Part shown: piece after piece, positions 1 through 9,841 of the stretch
How positions within the stretch are numbered: the first letter of the stretch is position 1
Layout of the letters: each line of letters opens with the position of its first letter
Source: JANOMH01 sp031422295
Lineage (GTDB): Bacteria; Pseudomonadota; Alphaproteobacteria; Rhodobacterales; Rhodobacteraceae
DNA: 64,000 nt
Assembly (NCBI GenBank): GCA_031422295.1
Contig: JANOQM010000056.1
Span: 62,001 to 126,000 of the forward strand
Reading direction: 5' to 3'
Made by a program: the position numbers and the translations under genes
Notes under the pieces: model-generated
Told to the model about the DNA's origin: nothing
Seen by the model: only the letters and a program-made list of their open reading frames with translations
Databases searched by the model: none

Positions 1-1226
1 CCGTGTTCATGGGCGAGGGGACAATAGGTGATGCCGCGGCGCTGCTGAACCCCGCGACGATCTGGGACGGCGGAGTTTTCCTGACGCCGCGCAACTTGTG
101 GAATTTGTCCGTCCAGACCTCGTCTATCGGGATCATGGCCACGGGAATGGTTCTGGTCATTATCACCCGAAACATCGATTTGTCAGTCGGCGCGATTGTT
201 GGCGTGACCGCGATGATCATGGGACTGGTTCAGGTCGAGGTGCTGCCACAGTATCTGGGCATAGGGCATCCGCTGATCTGGGTCATAACGGCCATCATCG
301 GCATCACGCTTGGCGCTGTCATCGGGGCCTTTCATGGCTGGCTTATTGCCTATCGCGGCATTCCGTCGTTCATTGTCACACTGGGCGGCCTGCTGATCTG
401 GCGCGGGGCTGCGTTCCTGTCTGCCAGTGGCCGCACGATTTCGCCCGTTGACTCAACATTCCAACTTCTGGGCGGCGGGCCTTATGGGGCCGTGGGCGCA
501 ATGGGCAGCTGGATTGTTGGCGCATTGGCCTGTGCGGCGATCCTGTGGATGCTCTATACAGGTCGGCAAAGCCGCAAGAATTATGGCTTTCCGCTGCGCC
601 CGATCTGGGCTGAAATGTTCATGGCCGCAGTCGGCTGCGGGCTGGTGTTGGGGGCGGTGCTGCTGGTAAATGCCTACCCTTGGCCCAAAGGGATCATCGA
701 ACAATACGCCGCAGCCAATAATATCGTCGTACCAGAAGAAGGCATTTTTATCAGCCACGGCTTTGCCATTCCGGTGCTGATCATGCTGGGCGTCGCTATT
801 GGCATGACCCTGCTTATGACCCGCACGCGGTTTGGCCGCTATGTGTTCGCCATCGGTGGTAACCCCGAGGCGGCGGCCCTGTCGGGCATCAATGTGCGCT
901 GGATGACTTTGCGGATATTCTCGCTGATGGGTGCGCTGGCGGGCCTGTCGGGGGTCGTCGCGTCAGCCCGTCTGAATTCAGCCACCAATGCGCTGGGGAT
1001 GCTGGACGAGTTGTATGTGATTGCGGCCGCTGTGATCGGTGGAACCTCGCTGGCTGGCGGGGTGGGCACGATTTACGGAGCGATCCTTGGGGCGCTGGTG
1101 ATGCAAAGTCTGCAAACCGGCATGGTGCTGATCGGGTTTGATTCAGCCGTGCAACAAATCGTCGTCGGTGGCGTGCTGGTCTTTGCTGTCTACCTCGACA
1201 ATCTTTACCGCAGCAAAGCCAAGTGA
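1..1226 (+). CDS. xylH: Xylose ABC transporter permease XylH (5'-truncated by window edge)
   Basis: Inner-membrane permease of a sugar ABC importer of the XylH/RbsC type. The visible part, just over 400 residues, is a run of hydrophobic helices. It contains the family segments [11 protein letters not shown] and [15 protein letters not shown] near the front and [20 protein letters not shown] near the end. The usual N-terminal stretch of about 20-50 residues before the first helix is missing, so the gene starts before the window and the GTG at base 3 is probably internal. It ends 11 bases before the ATP-binding gene, and xylulokinase and xylose isomerase follow, which makes D-xylose the likely substrate. 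The periplasmic binding protein gene should lie just upstream, outside the window. Confidence 0.9.
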   Translation, partial: VFMGEGTIGDAAALLNPATIWDGGVFLTPRNLWNLSVQTSSIGIMATGMVLVIITRNIDLSVGAIVGVTAMIMGLVQVEVLPQYLGIGHPLIWVITAIIGITLGAVIGAFHGWLIAYRGIPSFIVTLGGLLIWRGAAFLSASGRTISPVDSTFQLLGGGPYGAVGAMGSWIVGALACAAILWMLYTGRQSRKNYGFPLRPIWAEMFMAAVGCGLVLGAVLLVNAYPWPKGIIEQYAAANNIVVPEEGIFISHGFAIPVLIMLGVAIGMTLLMTRTRFGRYVFAIGGNPEAAALSGINVRWMTLRIFSLMGALAGLSGVVASARLNSATNALGMLDELYVIAAAVIGGTSLAGGVGTIYGAILGALVMQSLQTGMVLIGFDSAVQQIVVGGVLVFAVYLDNLYRSKAK

Positions 1227-1237
1227 AGGGGCAAACC

Positions 1238-2002
1238 ATGATACAAAACACGGGAACCCCGCTGGTTGAACTGCGCGATATCCATATATCGTTTGGCGGG
1301 ATCAAGGCGGTGGATGGGGTCAGCGTTGACCTGTATCCGGGCGAAGTTGTGGGCTTGCTCGGCCATAACGGCGCAGGCAAATCGACGCTGATCAAATGTC
1401 TGTCGGGGGCCTATCAGGCCGACGAGGGCGAGATTTACATCAAAGGCGAACGGGCCACGATCCGCAATCCGCGCGATGCGCGCGACTATAATATCGAGAC
1501 GATCTATCAGACCCTGGCATTGGCCGATAACCTTGATGCAGCATCAAACCTGTTTCTGGGCCGCGAACTGACCACCCGGTCCGGCATGCTGGATGACGCC
1601 GGGATGGAGGCCGAGACCCGCAAGATCATGAAGCGGCTGAACCCGAATTTCCAGAAATTCAAGGTGCCGGTTTCGGCCCTGTCCGGCGGCCAGCGCCAGT
1701 CCGTTGCCATCGCCCGCGCGGTCTATTTCAACGCGCAGATTCTGATCATGGACGAACCCACTGCTGCCCTTGGCCCGCAGGAAACCCAGATGGTCGCCGA
1801 CCTGATCAACGAGCTGAAAAAGCAGGGTCTGGGGATTTTCCTGATCGACCATGACGTGCATGCGGTCAAACAGCTGTGCGACCGGGCGTCGGTGATGAAA
1901 AACGGCCTGTTGGTGGGGACTGTTAAGGTTGATGAGGTCAGCGAGGATGATATTCTGGCAATGATCATCATGGGCAAGAAACCAGCACATCTGGCCGCCT
2001 GA
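1238..2002 (+). CDS. xylG: Xylose ABC transporter ATP-binding protein XylG (single ATPase domain)
   Basis: Cytoplasmic ATPase of the xylose importer, 254 residues. Walker A GHNGAGKS lies at residues 42-49, the signature LSGGQRQ at about 148-154 and Walker B ILIMDE at about 169-173, followed by EPTAALG. It has one nucleotide-binding domain, whereas the E. coli XylG has two in tandem, so it presumably works as a homodimer. The ATG at 1238 is chosen because an AAGGGG ribosome site precedes it and the ATPase domain begins soon after. An in-frame ATG/GTG 15 bases upstream would overlap the permease stop. It is followed after one base by xylB, so translation is probably coupled. Confidence 0.92.
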   Translation: MIQNTGTPLVELRDIHISFGGIKAVDGVSVDLYPGEVVGLLGHNGAGKSTLIKCLSGAYQADEGEIYIKGERATIRNPRDARDYNIETIYQTLALADNLDAASNLFLGRELTTRSGMLDDAGMEAETRKIMKRLNPNFQKFKVPVSALSGGQRQSVAIARAVYFNAQILIMDEPTAALGPQETQMVADLINELKKQGLGIFLIDHDVHAVKQLCDRASVMKNGLLVGTVKVDEVSEDDILAMIIMGKKPAHLAA

Positions 2003-2003
2003 G

Positions 2004-3443
2004 ATGTATATCGGGCTCGATCTGGGCACATCCGGCCTGAAGGCAATAGTGATTGACGAAAATCAGTCGATCATTGCCGAAGCCGTTGTCCCGCTTGAGG
2101 TGAACCGGCCATTTGACGGCTGGTCCGAACAGGCCCCGGCCTCGTGGTTGGATGCTGCTGATGCGGTGATGAAAACCTTGGGTGCGACGATTAGTCTGCA
2201 GGCGGTTCGTGGCATCGGACTGTCGGGCCACATGCATGGGGCAACCCTGTTGGACGCAGCGGATCAGGTCCTGCGCCCTTGTATCCTGTGGAATGATACG
2301 CGATCAGCGGTCGAGGCGGCAGCGCTGGATGCCAATCCGGTGTTCCGCGCCCTGACCGGAAATATCGTGTTCCCCGGCTTTACCGCGCCGAAACTGGCCT
2401 GGGTCCGGGCGCACGAGCCGAAAATCTTTGCAAAGGTGGCCAAAGTCCTGTTGCCAAAGGATTATCTGCGCCTCTGGCTGACTGGCGAACATGTCGCCGA
2501 AATGTCGGATGCTGCAGGAACGTCATGGCTGGATACCCGCAAACGCGACTGGTCGGATGAATTGTTGGCGGCCACCCATATGCACCGGGGGCAAATGCCG
2601 CGGCTGGTCGAAGGCTCGGCCGTGTCGGGTATTTTGCGCGATGCATTGGCTACCGGATGGGGCCTGCCCAAAGGCGTTGTCGTGGCGGGCGGCGGCGGCG
2701 ATAACGCGGCCAGTGCCGTGGGTGTGGGGGTTGTCAAAGCGGGCGAAGCATTCGTGTCGCTGGGCACCTCGGGTGTGCTGTTTGCCGCAAGTGCCGCGTA
2801 TCAGCCTGATGCGGCCAGTGCGGTGCATACATTTTGCCATGCGCTACCTGGCACATGGCACCAGATGGGTGTGATCTTGGCCGCAGCCGATGCGCTGAAC
2901 TGGTACGCCAAACTGGTGGGCCAGACCTCGACTGCTTTGACCGGCAATCTGGGTCAGTTGAAAGCGCCGGGCCGGACCCTGTTTTTACCCTATCTGGGCG
3001 GCGAGCGGACGCCGCATAATGATGCCGATGTGCGTGGTCATTTCCTGCATCTGGATCATGCATCTGACCGGGCCGCCCTGACCCGCGCGGTGCTTGAAGG
3101 GGTGACCCATGCGTTTCGCGACAGTTTTGATGCGTTGGTCGGGACCGGGACAAAGATCACCCGGCTGATCGGGGTAGGGGGCGGCTCCAAATCAGATTAT
3201 TGGGTGCAGGCGATTGCCACATCTTTGGGCCTGTCCATCGAATTGCCCGTGGCCGGCGATTTTGGCGGCGCATTCGGGGCGGCAAGGCTAGGCATGATGG
3301 CTGTAACCGGGGCCGGGACGGAACTTGCCACCGCCCCGAAAATCGCCCGGACCATCCAACCTGTGGCCGCATTGGCCGATGATTTTGCCGCAGCCCATGG
3401 GCGTTACCGCGCCTCATATCAGGCCCTGCGCGGCCTTAACTGA
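2004..3443 (+). CDS. xylB: Xylulokinase
   Basis: FGGY-family sugar kinase of 479 residues that phosphorylates D-xylulose to D-xylulose 5-phosphate. The N-terminal phosphate-binding loop DLGTSGLKAIVIDE is at residues 5-18. The substrate-side segment SGHMHGATLLD lies near residue 75, and the C-terminal half carries the nucleotide-binding GVGGGSKSDYW motif. Length and order fit XylB. It sits between the transporter ATPase and xylose isomerase, one base after xylG and 12 bases before xylA, consistent with one xylose operon. The product would feed the pentose phosphate pathway. Confidence 0.95.
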   Translation: MYIGLDLGTSGLKAIVIDENQSIIAEAVVPLEVNRPFDGWSEQAPASWLDAADAVMKTLGATISLQAVRGIGLSGHMHGATLLDAADQVLRPCILWNDTRSAVEAAALDANPVFRALTGNIVFPGFTAPKLAWVRAHEPKIFAKVAKVLLPKDYLRLWLTGEHVAEMSDAAGTSWLDTRKRDWSDELLAATHMHRGQMPRLVEGSAVSGILRDALATGWGLPKGVVVAGGGGDNAASAVGVGVVKAGEAFVSLGTSGVLFAASAAYQPDAASAVHTFCHALPGTWHQMGVILAAADALNWYAKLVGQTSTALTGNLGQLKAPGRTLFLPYLGGERTPHNDADVRGHFLHLDHASDRAALTRAVLEGVTHAFRDSFDALVGTGTKITRLIGVGGGSKSDYWVQAIATSLGLSIELPVAGDFGGAFGAARLGMMAVTGAGTELATAPKIARTIQPVAALADDFAAAHGRYRASYQALRGLN

Positions 3444-3455
3444 AAGAACCCAACG

Positions 3456-4757
3456 ATGACTGATTTTTTCAACGGAATCCCGCAGATTGCCTATGAAGGT
3501 GCGGACAGCACCAATGAATACGCGTTCCGCCAGTATAACCCGGACCAGGTGGTCGGCGGCAAGAAGATGAAGGATCATCTGCGCTTTGCCATCGCTTATT
3601 GGCACAGCTTTGCCTGGCCCGGCGGCGACCCGTTTGGCGGCCAGACCTTTGACCGCCCCTGGTTCGGCGACACCATGGCGCATGCGAAAATCAAGGCTGA
3701 TGCCGCGTTTGAGATGTTCCAGATCCTCGGTGCGCCGTATTTCTGTTTCCATGACGCCGATGTCCGCCCCGAGGGCAAGGACTTCGCGGAAAACACATCC
3801 CGCCTGCGCGAAATCACCGACTATTTCCAAGCCAAGATGGAGGCTACCGGCACCAAACTGCTTTGGGGCACAGCCAACCTGTTCTCGCACCGCAGGTTCA
3901 TGTCAGGGGCCGCCACCAACCCTGACCCCGAGGTGTTCGCGTTTTCGGCGGCCACGATCAAGACCTGCATGGATGCTACGTTTCAGTTAAAAGGCGAAAA
4001 CTATGTCCTGTGGGGCGGGCGCGAAGGCTATGAGACCTTGCTGAACACCGACATGGGCCGCGAGCGCAAACAGGCGGGCCGGATGTTGCAGATGGTGGTC
4101 GAATACAAGCACAAGATCGGGTTCAAAGGCGCGATTCTGATCGAGCCGAAACCGCAGGAACCGACCAAGCACCAGTATGACTATGATGTGGCCACGGTTT
4201 ACGGCTTTCTCAAGGATTTTGGGCTTGAGGGCGAAGTGAAGATGAATATCGAACAGGGGCATGCGATTCTGGCCGGGCATTCGTTTGAACATGAACTGGC
4301 ATTGGCCCGTGAACTGGGCATTTTCGGGTCCATCGATATGAACAAGAATGATTATCAGTCGGGCTGGGACACGGATCAGTTTCCCAATAATGTGCCGGAA
4401 ATGGCGTTAGCGTTTTACGAAGTCCTCAAAGCAGGCGGGTTCAGCACCGGTGGCACCAATTTTGACGCTAAAGTGCGCCGCCAGTCGCTGGACCCGGCAG
4501 ATCTCATTCTTGCCCATGTCGGCGGGATGGATGCCTGTGCGGCGGGCCTTAAGGCCGCCCATGCGATGCTGTCAGATGGCAAGCTGGAGGCGGCCCGGGA
4601 CGCGCGCTATGCGGGCTGGGATGCGCCGGACGGTCGCGCTTTGATGAGCACCGATCTGGCCAGCATCGAGGCGATGGTCAGCGCCAAAGCAATCAACCCG
4701 CAGCCCCGGTCGGGTCGGCAAGAGCGGCTGGAGAATCTGGTCAACCGGTATTTGTGA
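3456..4757 (+). CDS. xylA: Xylose isomerase
   Basis: Class II xylose isomerase, 433 residues, converting D-xylose to D-xylulose in the cytoplasm with divalent metal ions. The diagnostic segment LWGGREGYE lies near residue 185, followed by the metal-site region [16 protein letters not shown], and later HDAD-type and GGTNFDAK segments. Length and an N-terminus resembling [12 protein letters not shown] match the long class II enzymes. It is the last gene of the xylH-xylG-xylB-xylA run; a strong stem-loop with a T-rich tail lies about 60 bases downstream. No xylose regulator is visible in the window. Confidence 0.97.
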   Translation: MTDFFNGIPQIAYEGADSTNEYAFRQYNPDQVVGGKKMKDHLRFAIAYWHSFAWPGGDPFGGQTFDRPWFGDTMAHAKIKADAAFEMFQILGAPYFCFHDADVRPEGKDFAENTSRLREITDYFQAKMEATGTKLLWGTANLFSHRRFMSGAATNPDPEVFAFSAATIKTCMDATFQLKGENYVLWGGREGYETLLNTDMGRERKQAGRMLQMVVEYKHKIGFKGAILIEPKPQEPTKHQYDYDVATVYGFLKDFGLEGEVKMNIEQGHAILAGHSFEHELALARELGIFGSIDMNKNDYQSGWDTDQFPNNVPEMALAFYEVLKAGGFSTGGTNFDAKVRRQSLDPADLILAHVGGMDACAAGLKAAHAMLSDGKLEAARDARYAGWDAPDGRALMSTDLASIEAMVSAKAINPQPRSGRQERLENLVNRYL

Positions 4758-4817
4758 CCCGTGGCAGGATCAGACCCTTTAATGCCTCCGGCGGAGGTAT
4801 TTAAGCAACTCCGAAAA

Positions 4818-4860
4818 CCGGGGATTTCAGAGCATGGTCTGGAATCCCCGGCTTGTTTTT
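4818..4860 (+). terminator. Rho-independent terminator of the xylose operon
   Basis: A perfect 9-bp stem (CCGGGGATT pairing with AATCCCCGG) with a 16-base loop is followed by a TTGTTTTT tail. It lies 61 bases after the xylA stop and 50 bases before the next start, so it separates the xylose operon from the next gene set. Confidence 0.85.
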
Positions 4861-4910
4861 AGTCCGGTCCGCAGCCTAGGGTATCGGCGCAGCGGGTAGG
4901 GGGTAAGACG

Positions 4911-5870
4911 ATGATCGGCGCGGCGCTCAAAAGTTTGTCGCAGCCTTATCTAGACCTGTCGTTGCGGTCTGGTCCCGATCTGCGAGTCCGTATTGTGGAA
5001 CGCCCGGGCCTGTGGATGGAACAGGCAGCGCTAGAGGCGTTATGCGCCGATCTGCGGCATGTGGCGTCCAAAACCCTTGCTGCTGGCGGCCTGACCTACG
5101 GCGTGTTTTCCGGTGATGCGACGCGATTGCGCGAAACCATTGTGACCCTTGTGACCCGGACCGATGGCACCCCGGTCGCGTTTAACGCGCTGGCAATAAT
5201 GCAGGTAGATACGCAGCCCCGCCCAACCGAAGTGCTACATTTGGGGCTGGTCATGGTGGACCCTGATGAGCGCAGCAAACATCTGTCTTGGGTTTTATAT
5301 GGGCTGACCTGTTTCCTGATCTTTTTTCGCAAGCAATTTAGGCCTTTATGGGTGTCGAATGTAACGCAGGTACCGGCTGTGGTCGGCATGGTCTCGACCA
5401 TGTTTACTGATGTCTGGCCGCAGCCTCAAACTATAGCGGATGCGCCCCGCCGCACCTTGACCCATCAACTGCTAGCCCGCCGGATTATGGCCAACCACCG
5501 CAGCGTTTTCGGCGTCGGACCAGAGGCTGGGTTTGATGAAGCGCGGTTTGTGATTACAAACGCCTATACCGGCGGGTCCGATGACCTGAAAAAGACTTTT
5601 GAGGTGGCCGCCAAGCACCGCGATACGCGGTTCAATGACTTTTGTGTTGCCCAACTGGATTATGTCCGCGGCGATGATCTGATCCAGCTGGGCCGCATGG
5701 ACCTACCCGCGATCCGCACCTATCTATCGCGCGAAGTGCCAAAGTCTGCGGTTATTGGTCTGCTGTTGACCGGCGGCATGGTGGCCTTGCGCCGCCTGAT
5801 CTTGCCATTGATATACTGGTCGGATAGCCGCAAGGACTGGTCAATTTTGCGTCGGGCAGGGGGCAGCTGA
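4911..5870 (+). CDS. Unrecognised protein, probable GNAT-like acyltransferase fold
   Basis: 319-residue protein of unknown function. Residues about 85-150 read like the core of a GNAT N-acyltransferase: a strand with the TDGTPVAF pattern, then LHLGLVMVDPDER, then a helix and QVPAVVGMVS. The acyl-CoA pyrophosphate loop is not a clean Q/RxxGxG. A hydrophobic segment near residues 125-135 and another near 280-298 could be membrane-associated. An AGGGGG ribosome site precedes the ATG. The stop overlaps the start of the E1-like gene (ATGG overlap), so it is the first gene of a tightly coupled four-gene unit, and its function is probably tied to that adenylyltransferase. The GNAT assignment is inference. 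Confidence 0.6.
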   Translation: MIGAALKSLSQPYLDLSLRSGPDLRVRIVERPGLWMEQAALEALCADLRHVASKTLAAGGLTYGVFSGDATRLRETIVTLVTRTDGTPVAFNALAIMQVDTQPRPTEVLHLGLVMVDPDERSKHLSWVLYGLTCFLIFFRKQFRPLWVSNVTQVPAVVGMVSTMFTDVWPQPQTIADAPRRTLTHQLLARRIMANHRSVFGVGPEAGFDEARFVITNAYTGGSDDLKKTFEVAAKHRDTRFNDFCVAQLDYVRGDDLIQLGRMDLPAIRTYLSREVPKSAVIGLLLTGGMVALRRLILPLIYWSDSRKDWSILRRAGGS

Positions 5871-6748
5871 TGGAGTTTTCCTATGCCGAAATGACCAACC
5901 GCAATATTGGTTTTGTCACCCAAGCCGAACAGGACCAGCTTCAGCGCGCCACAGTTTTTGTTTGTGGCACTGGCGGAATGGGCGGGGCCTGTATTCTGGC
6001 TTTGGCCCGGATCGGGATTGGCCATCTGATCCTTGCGGATATCGATAGCTTTGATGTGGCTAACCTGAACCGGCAGGTGTTTGCCTTTGCTGATACCTTG
6101 GGCCAGCACAAGGCCGAGGCCACGGCGATGATCCTGAAACGCATTAACCCCGAGCTACAAGTAACTGTTTTCAAAGACAACTGGCCAAATCACGTGCGCG
6201 ATTGCATCGCTGCGGCGGCAGTTGTTGTGAATGGCACCGACGATCTGGGTGCATCTTTGTTGTTGTACCGCACGGCGCGGGGATTGGGCAAATCGGTGAT
6301 TGATGCCTATGCCGCCCCTTTGCCCTCGGTCTATGTTACCGCATCCACTGATCCTGCGCATGAGGTCCGCATGGGCTATCCGACACTTGGCACGGATTGG
6401 GACAAAATTTCGCCCGCGCAGCGCAGCGGCGCGTTTCTACGCGAGGCGGAACATGTGGTATTACAATCCTCATCGCGCCGCTATGTCGATCTGGCACTGG
6501 TGGCTGATGTTGTGGCAGGCCGCCGGTCGCGGATGTCGTTTGCCCCCATGGTTATCACCACAGGGCAGTTGATGGCCTATGAGGTGGTCAATGCGGTGCT
6601 GGGACGCAAACGCGGGGCAGATAATCGCGGGTGGTTTTTTAACCCGTACAAAGCGCGTGTGGAAAAGCCACGCTCAGCCTTGATGACAGCTTTGCTGCGC
6701 CCGTTGGTCCGGCGGTTTCTGACCCGGCTGACGGGGGCTGACGGATGA
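5870..6748 (+). CDS. ThiF/MoeB/HesA-type E1-like adenylyltransferase
   Basis: 292-residue stand-alone E1-like enzyme. The ATP-binding loop GTGGMGG lies at residues 33-39. The family signature ADIDSFDVANLNRQ lies at about 56-69 and includes the conserved Asp, Asn and Arg residues, with a following Lys at about 81. Such enzymes adenylate a carboxylate, often the C-terminus of a ubiquitin-like protein, or cyclise or activate a small molecule. I see no paired CxxC zinc motif in the second half, and no ubiquitin-like or sulfur-carrier gene next to it. It overlaps the upstream GNAT-like gene by one base and the downstream membrane gene by four. A nitroreductase ends the unit; a fused ThiF-nitroreductase exists in Mycobacterium tuberculosis Rv1355c (MoeY). 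The substrate is unknown. Confidence 0.88.
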   Translation: MEFSYAEMTNRNIGFVTQAEQDQLQRATVFVCGTGGMGGACILALARIGIGHLILADIDSFDVANLNRQVFAFADTLGQHKAEATAMILKRINPELQVTVFKDNWPNHVRDCIAAAAVVVNGTDDLGASLLLYRTARGLGKSVIDAYAAPLPSVYVTASTDPAHEVRMGYPTLGTDWDKISPAQRSGAFLREAEHVVLQSSSRRYVDLALVADVVAGRRSRMSFAPMVITTGQLMAYEVVNAVLGRKRGADNRGWFFNPYKARVEKPRSALMTALLRPLVRRFLTRLTGADG

Positions 6749-7950
6749 GGGCAGATGCTCCGGGCTGGACGGACCTGTATCTGTCCGTCGCCGCGATAGT
6801 TGGATTGGTGGTGTTGCAAGGGGTCATTCTGGCGCGCGGGCCGGAAGACTCGCTGAACCGCCGGTTTCTGTTCGGGCTTCGCGTCACCATGTTGCTGTTT
6901 GCGGGTCGTGCGCTGGCCAGCCTGACCGGGCTGCAAGGGTTACGGACGCTGACCTTGTTGGCTGCTGCACTGATCCCAATTTCGGTTTTGATCCTGACCG
7001 AGGGGCTGTTACGCCGCCATGCGCCGGCTTGGATCAAGAGTTTGATCGGCGGGGGCACGGCACTGTTTGCGGTTTTGGCAGTCCTACCCTCGGCTTGGGT
7101 CGAGCCGTTCCGGAGTTACGGATTTTTACTGTTTCAGGTCAGTGGTTTGCTGGTGTCCGGTTGGCTGGTGCTGGGTCGGGATGCGCGGTCTCTTTCTGCT
7201 TCTGAAAACCGCACTGTCGAACGGCTGGGTCTGTCTTTGCTGTTGTTGATCCCGCTGGTGGCTGCGGATTACCTGATGGTGTGGCTGGGTCTGCCAATTC
7301 AATTATCCGCCCTTGCGGTTCTGCTCTTGTGCTGGCTGGCAATTTCACTGGGTCGCATCGAGGCTGGTCATGCTGGGGTTCTGGGCGGATTTGCAGTAAT
7401 TGTTCTGGTCACGGTGCTGGCCGCCGCGGTCATCGCGCTGCTGGCCACGATGGACAAGGACGGGGCCATTCTGGTTGGCGCGATCGTATCGGCCGCCTTG
7501 CTGGTTGTGGCGATCATCAGTGATGCCCGGGCGCTGAAATCCGAAGAACAAAGCCTGTCGCTGCTGCGTCATATGGCCGATTTTGACCATGCTGACGCAT
7601 TGGGGTTTTTGCGCGGACTGGCGGATCATCCGCTGGTGCAGGGGGCGGTTCTGGTTGATGCTGCGGCTTTAGCCGATCTGAACGAAGCGGTTCTGGCCCG
7701 GCTTTTTACGGTTAATCCGGTGTTACGCCGGACCGATACTGTGGCCTCGGGGGACGACGCTGATCATTTGGCACATCTGTTTGACCGCTTTGCGGCCACG
7801 CATCTGCTGTTTGCGGATGATGCACCTTTCCGGCTGATTGCTTTGTCGATGCCCGCACTGGCCACATCCCCCCGGGCCGAGCTGGAGTTGCGCGCGGTCC
7901 AGCGCATGGCGTGGCTCATTGCCAAAGGCGGAGCGCATGCAACAGTCTGA
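6745..7950 (+). CDS. Unrecognised multi-pass membrane protein with cytosolic C-terminal domain
   Basis: 401-residue protein. About seven or eight hydrophobic helices fill residues 1-250 (for example LYLSVAAIVGLVVLQGVIL, LFQVSGLLVSGWLVL and VLGGFAVIVLVTVLAAAVIA). A hydrophilic part of about 140 residues follows and is likely cytosolic. I recognise no named family. It overlaps the E1-like gene by four bases and the nitroreductase by 14 bases, so all four genes should be made together. In this setting it could be a sensor, a transporter for the product of the unit, or a membrane anchor for the enzymes; the sequence does not decide between these. Confidence 0.75.
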   Translation: MRADAPGWTDLYLSVAAIVGLVVLQGVILARGPEDSLNRRFLFGLRVTMLLFAGRALASLTGLQGLRTLTLLAAALIPISVLILTEGLLRRHAPAWIKSLIGGGTALFAVLAVLPSAWVEPFRSYGFLLFQVSGLLVSGWLVLGRDARSLSASENRTVERLGLSLLLLIPLVAADYLMVWLGLPIQLSALAVLLLCWLAISLGRIEAGHAGVLGGFAVIVLVTVLAAAVIALLATMDKDGAILVGAIVSAALLVVAIISDARALKSEEQSLSLLRHMADFDHADALGFLRGLADHPLVQGAVLVDAAALADLNEAVLARLFTVNPVLRRTDTVASGDDADHLAHLFDRFAATHLLFADDAPFRLIALSMPALATSPRAELELRAVQRMAWLIAKGGAHATV

Positions 7951-8905
7951 ATTTGCATGGCTGGTCTTGCGTGCGGGCCTAGCGCCATCTGTCCATAATA
8001 TACAGCCCGCACGGTGGCGGTTGCAAGGCGATGGGGCGCTGCTGGCGGCAGACCTTTCGGTTGGATTGGGGCATGGCGATCCATTGGGGTTGGATGCGGG
8101 TTTGTCTTGCGGGGCCGCCCTAGAGGCCATGGTGATAGCGCTAAGTGACAAGGGTCTTGCCGCCCATACCACCGATCTGTGGGCTGAAAATGACTGCCAT
8201 ACGGTGCCCAGCCATAGGATTGCCGCCCATATCCGCTGGTCCGACGGCGGAATGCCGGATGTGCTGTCGGGCAGTTTGGACACCCGCTTTACGCATCGGG
8301 GCACGTTCGCGTACGGCCCTGTGCCGCCGTTCGACCGCGGTGATGCTGTGCTGCTAACCGACCCTAAGGACAAAGCGTGGCTCGCTGCCCAGCATGACTG
8401 GGCCGGGCTGCAGATCATGCGCGATGCGGCGTTTCGGGCGGAACTGCTGGGCTGGATGCGGTTCAACAGGTCGCATCCGCGTTATGCCCATGACGGATTG
8501 GGCCGCGATGCGATGCGCCTGAGCGCTTTTACGGCGTTGGCTGCAAAGTTTGCCCTCGGCCCGCTGTGGCCGCTGCTGGACCGGCTGGGCCTGACCCCGG
8601 CCCTAACAGCCGAGGCCGCAGCGACGCAGTCGGCGCAAGTGCTGGCCTGCTTTCATCGACCCATCGACGAAAGCCCTGTCACGTCGGGGCGGGCCTATCT
8701 TCGGATGTGCCTGGAGGCAACGCAACACAGGATGGCGGGATGGCCAATGGCTGCACTGTCGGATCATCCGCTGACCCGCACCGAGGTATGCGCCCGCTAT
8801 AACATTGGCCCTGACCGCAGATTGGTGCAGGTGATCCGCTTTGGTCTGCCGGGGGCCGACCCGCCACCAAGGGCGCGCAGACCGGTTGCAGAGGTACTGC
8901 TTTAA
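7937..8905 (+). CDS. Nitroreductase-family flavoprotein
   Basis: 322-residue FMN-dependent nitroreductase-fold protein. The N-terminal segment LAPSVHNIQPARWRL matches the PSxxNxQPW pattern that contacts FMN. A second segment, GLDAGLSCGAALEAMVIAL, matches the helix after the flavin site. A longer reading from 7838 would run 114 bases into the upstream gene, so the ATG at 7937 is preferred; it overlaps the membrane-protein gene by 14 bases. Nitroreductase-fold proteins reduce or dehydrogenate many substrates, including heterocycles in peptide natural products. Pairing with an E1-like enzyme suggests a two-step modification of one substrate. The stop converges with, and overlaps by four bases, the flavin reductase gene on the other strand. 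Confidence 0.85.
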   Translation: MQQSEFAWLVLRAGLAPSVHNIQPARWRLQGDGALLAADLSVGLGHGDPLGLDAGLSCGAALEAMVIALSDKGLAAHTTDLWAENDCHTVPSHRIAAHIRWSDGGMPDVLSGSLDTRFTHRGTFAYGPVPPFDRGDAVLLTDPKDKAWLAAQHDWAGLQIMRDAAFRAELLGWMRFNRSHPRYAHDGLGRDAMRLSAFTALAAKFALGPLWPLLDRLGLTPALTAEAAATQSAQVLACFHRPIDESPVTSGRAYLRMCLEATQHRMAGWPMAALSDHPLTRTEVCARYNIGPDRRLVQVIRFGLPGADPPPRARRPVAEVLL

Positions 8906-9387
8906 CCTGCAGCCGTGCCAAACTGCCCGCCATGAAAAAGCAAGGGCGCGCCCGGTTGATGCGCCACATGCTGGACCCGGCCCAGAATAATTACGTGATC
9001 GCCTGCATCATGCAGCGCATCGGTCTGACATTCAAATGAGGCAAGGCAGCCCCGGATCAGTGGGCTGCCGGTGTCCGTCAAACTCCAGTCCAGCCCGTCA
9101 AACGCATTTTTGGCGCGGGTGAATGTTTCGGCCAACGGACGTTGATCTACCCCAAGAACATGCACGACAAACTGCGTCGCCTGGGAAAAGGCCGCGAAAC
9201 GGCTGGATGACTTTGCGGGCGACCACAGGATCAGCGGCGGGTCGAGTGATACGGACGCAAAGCTGTTCGCGGTCATCCCGACCGGACCTGATGCCGTCTG
9301 GGTGGTGACTATGGTTACTCCCGTCGCAAACGCCCCTAACGCCCCCCGATAGGCGCGCAAATCAGACTGAGGGGCAAAGCGGGTCAT
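8902..9387 (-). CDS. Flavin reductase-like (FMN-binding split-barrel) protein
   Basis: 161-residue protein of the flavin reductase-like family. The segments GAFATGVTIVTT, GMTANSFASVSLDPPLI and a late HVIILGRV are typical of the FMN-binding split barrel. These enzymes use NAD(P)H to supply reduced flavin to monooxygenases or act on their own. The ATG at 9387 is preferred because AAGGAAA precedes it; an ATG at 9411 would add eight residues. The gene converges on the nitroreductase with a four-base overlap, so it may be only a neighbour, but a reduced-flavin supplier beside an FMN enzyme is suggestive. Confidence 0.85.
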   Translation of the reverse strand: MTRFAPQSDLRAYRGALGAFATGVTIVTTQTASGPVGMTANSFASVSLDPPLILWSPAKSSSRFAAFSQATQFVVHVLGVDQRPLAETFTRAKNAFDGLDWSLTDTGSPLIRGCLASFECQTDALHDAGDHVIILGRVQHVAHQPGAPLLFHGGQFGTAAG

Positions 9388-9841
9388 CGGTTTTCCTTGA
9401 ATCATCAACATTGTGACTACCTAAGACAATTGAGTGAAAAAGCGAGGGGAAGGTCCGTGTTCCTGCGCCAGTTGTGTCAGGGCCACCACGCGCTACGACT
9501 TTGATGCGAGGCCCCAGGAAATTCAACTCTGTGGCCTTCTGCCAGTTTTGCGGAGGAAAACTTTAGCTTTCATCGCTCTCTCCGCGTATCGCCCTGGGGT
9601 AGCCCAAAAACCGACAGTTTCCCTGCCGTTTTACGCGGCGCATCGCCGTCAATTTGATTGTTACAATAGGTAAGGTCTGATTATTGACGGCTGACGAAAC
9701 TGAAATACCGGCCGGGCAGATGGACCTGTCTTGATCGCGGCCCTCGTCTTTGTGCAGTTGGCCATTATGACTGCTGCCGTTTCGGGCGCGGGCTTGCTTG
9801 ACCAGCGGGCCACGATCTTGGCAAAAAACTACGGCATGCCA
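9388..9841. other. Intergenic stretch with no supported gene
   Basis: About 450 bases. Short open frames exist (for example 9434-9673) but they have no family pattern and no convincing ribosome site. It forms the left part of a decayed region that continues into two recognisable gene remnants to the right. Confidence 0.6.

Noticed and set aside
9434..9673. Short plus-strand frame with several Cys residues
   Set aside because: No ribosome site, no recognisable fold, lies in decayed DNA.
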